Assembly: GCA_029267975.1 (NCBI GenBank)
Contig: JAJUHH010000180.1
Location: forward strand, 1-6,384
Reading direction: 5' to 3'
DNA from: Clostridiales bacterium
GTDB lineage: Bacteria; Bacillota; Clostridia; Lachnospirales; Lachnospiraceae
DNA length: 6,384 nucleotides
Shown piece by piece: positions 5,774 through 6,384 of this stretch. Both the position numbers and the translations under genes were made by a program. Under the pieces are notes generated by a model, which was not told where the DNA came from, did not search any database, and was given only the letters and a program-made list of their open reading frames with translations. Positions within the stretch are counted from its first letter, which is position 1. The number at the start of each line of letters is the position of its first letter.

Positions 5774-6032
5774 GAATGTTATCCGCGGTACCACTCAAAT
5801 TGACTTAAGTACAGCTATTCTTACGTTTACTTATGCCCACTTACTTTCATATACGAACTATATATGCCATGTCTGATAACGGTCATGGTTTCCGTCAACG
5901 CCTACTATGATTTCGGGTTGCCCTCAAAAGCCCATTCAGCTAAAAACTCCATATCGCATTCACACCACCTGCGACTCTCTGAGATGTCGTACTAAAGCTT
6001 ACTCCTCTTTCTCAACGGTTTCACTTATTGAT
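5740..6032 (-). ncRNA. T-box riboswitch, tryptophan specifier (UGG)
   Basis: Cis-acting leader RNA that reads the charging state of a tRNA. On the minus strand: basal Stem I pairing GUUG (6016-6013) with CAAC (5920-5917); AAAG (6010-6007) with CUUU (5930-5927); then a specifier loop with AGGAGUA (6006-6000) facing GAAUGGG (5937-5931), closed by AGCU (5999-5996) with AGCU (5941-5938). The codon at the specifier position is UGG (5934-5932), Trp, followed by a purine as expected. The apical part has the conserved AGAGAG (5979-5974) and GGTGGTGTGAA (5969-5959). The T-box core GAGUGGUACCGCGG is at 5796-5783. Antiterminator helix AUUUGAG (5800-5794) pairs with CUCAAGU (5771-5765), overlapping the terminator arm. 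Uncharged tRNA-Trp should stabilise the antiterminator and switch on the importer genes. The tRNA-end-binding bulge is UGGU, discussed in findings. Confidence 0.93.
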
Positions 6033-6038
6033 GACTTT

Positions 6039-6067
6039 ATACTAATACCTTCGCTTTCATTTGTCAA
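6039..6067 (-). promoter_or_regulatory. Sigma-A promoter of the T-box/trpXYZ operon
   Basis: Minus-strand TTGACA (6067-6062), a perfect -35 consensus, is followed after 17 bases by TAGTAT (6044-6039), matching the -10 consensus at four of six positions. The predicted start near 6032 lies about 16 bases before the basal Stem I pairing, the usual distance for a T-box leader. TATAAA at 6041-6036 is an alternative -10, but with a 20-base spacer. Confidence 0.7.
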
Positions 6068-6162
6068 TACTTTATTGCGAAAAAGTATTATGTAAAAATC
6101 AATGCATAAAAGCAAATATTTTTGCAAAACACTACTAGAAAACAGGAAAGGAGTGTACAACT

Positions 6163-6309
6163 TTGAGTAACAGCAAGGACACATCTTCTAAAAAGCAGGG
6201 TAAAAGCAGTGTATCTAACGATTACAAATATAATCCCAGAGTAGAGAATCCAAATCCCAAATCTTCCACAGATAAAAGATCCTCCTCCGGCAATATAAGA
6301 GGAGTATAA
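6163..6309 (+). CDS. Small Ser/Lys/Asn-rich hypothetical protein
   Basis: A 48-codon frame starting with TTG at 6163-6165 and ending with TAA at 6307-6309. A strong AAAGGAG ribosome binding site at 6147-6153, nine bases before TTG, decides the start. The protein begins MSNSKDTSSKKQG and ends SSSGNIRGV. It has about 12 Ser, 7 Lys and 6 Asn, no hydrophobic stretch, no signal peptide and no Cys, so it should be soluble and largely disordered. I do not recognise the family; small hydrophilic proteins of this kind are common in Clostridia and some are spore-associated, but nothing here proves that. It is divergent from the T-box operon and its stop codon directly abuts the next ATG, suggesting an operon. 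The unusual start and small size are the main doubts. Confidence 0.55.
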   Translation: MSNSKDTSSKKQGKSSVSNDYKYNPRVENPNPKSSTDKRSSSGNIRGV

Positions 6310-6384
6310 ATGAACGACCCACAATATTGTCTCATAACTCATACCATCCTCATTAAATTGGCTTGCCCCGGCAGTTTCACTACC
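6310..6384 (+). CDS. 5' part of an unidentified gene, cut by the window end
   Basis: An ATG at 6310-6312 follows the preceding stop codon with no gap, and GGAG at 6301-6304 lies five bases upstream, inside the end of the previous ORF. The frame stays open for all 25 remaining codons, reading MNDPQYCLITHTILIKLA and onward. Too little is present to recognise a family. The tight junction with the 48-aa ORF suggests translational coupling, but an open frame this short can occur by chance. Confidence 0.35.
   Translation, partial: MNDPQYCLITHTILIKLACPGSFTT

Noticed and set aside
6061..6091. A plus-strand promoter TTGTCA (6061-6066) with TATTAT (6086-6091) for the small divergent ORF.
   Set aside because: The 19-base spacer is marginal and the hexamers are imperfect in an AT-rich stretch; kept only as a possibility.
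5907..6342. Open frames within and opposite the T-box leader, including minus-strand frames at 5999-6184 and 6088-6342.
   Set aside because: They overlap the conserved T-box Stem I, its promoter or the better supported small plus-strand ORF, and lack ribosome binding sites.

Overview
The window looks like chromosomal DNA from a low-to-moderate GC, Gram-positive anaerobe of the class Clostridia, probably Lachnospiraceae-like. The basis is strong AGGAGG-type ribosome binding sites, GTG/TTG starts beside ATG, sigma-A-like promoters, a T-box leader and the protein families present. The exact genus cannot be read from the sequence. No rRNA, tRNA, CRISPR array, transposase or phage gene is visible.

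Layout, left to right. (1) 1-58: two imperfect 25-bp repeat units past the end of the first gene. (2) 59-2082, minus strand: a two-gene operon in which a DeoR-family repressor is followed two bases later by an OPA/GlpT-like MFS transporter. Its promoter at about 2170-2198 is a near-consensus extended -10 promoter. It is overlaid by 11-bp direct repeats spaced about one helical turn apart, most simply read as the repressor's own operator. (3) 2199-2410: non-coding AT-rich spacer with small hairpins and a 9-bp direct repeat. (4) 2411-2674, plus strand: a small stand-alone PepSY-domain protein without a signal peptide. (5) 2675-2897: convergent spacer holding a perfect 13-bp hairpin and a 94-bp inverted repeat; the latter is followed by a U-rich tract on the minus strand and probably terminates the next operon. 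(6) 2898-5598, minus strand: a three-gene ABC importer operon (lipoprotein, permease, ATPase) of the TrpXYZ type. (7) 5599-6067: its leader, a complete T-box riboswitch with promoter, Stem I, UGG (Trp) specifier, T-box sequence and competing terminator. (8) 6163-6384, plus strand, divergent: a 48-codon Ser/Lys-rich small ORF with a TTG start, followed immediately by an ORF that runs off the window.

How the parts work together. The T-box senses uncharged tRNA-Trp and lets transcription continue into trpX-trpY-trpZ when tryptophan is scarce, so the importer is induced by starvation. The codon in the RNA leader and the transporter family independently point to tryptophan. The deoR-MFS pair looks like a self-repressed module for uptake of a phosphorylated or other anionic metabolite; the substrate is not readable. 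The PepSY and 48-aa proteins are of unknown function. The main points for a second look are the phased operator, the 94-bp inverted repeat (terminator and possibly a small mobile-element remnant), the unusual UGGU tRNA-acceptor-binding bulge in a Trp T-box, and the two small proteins.
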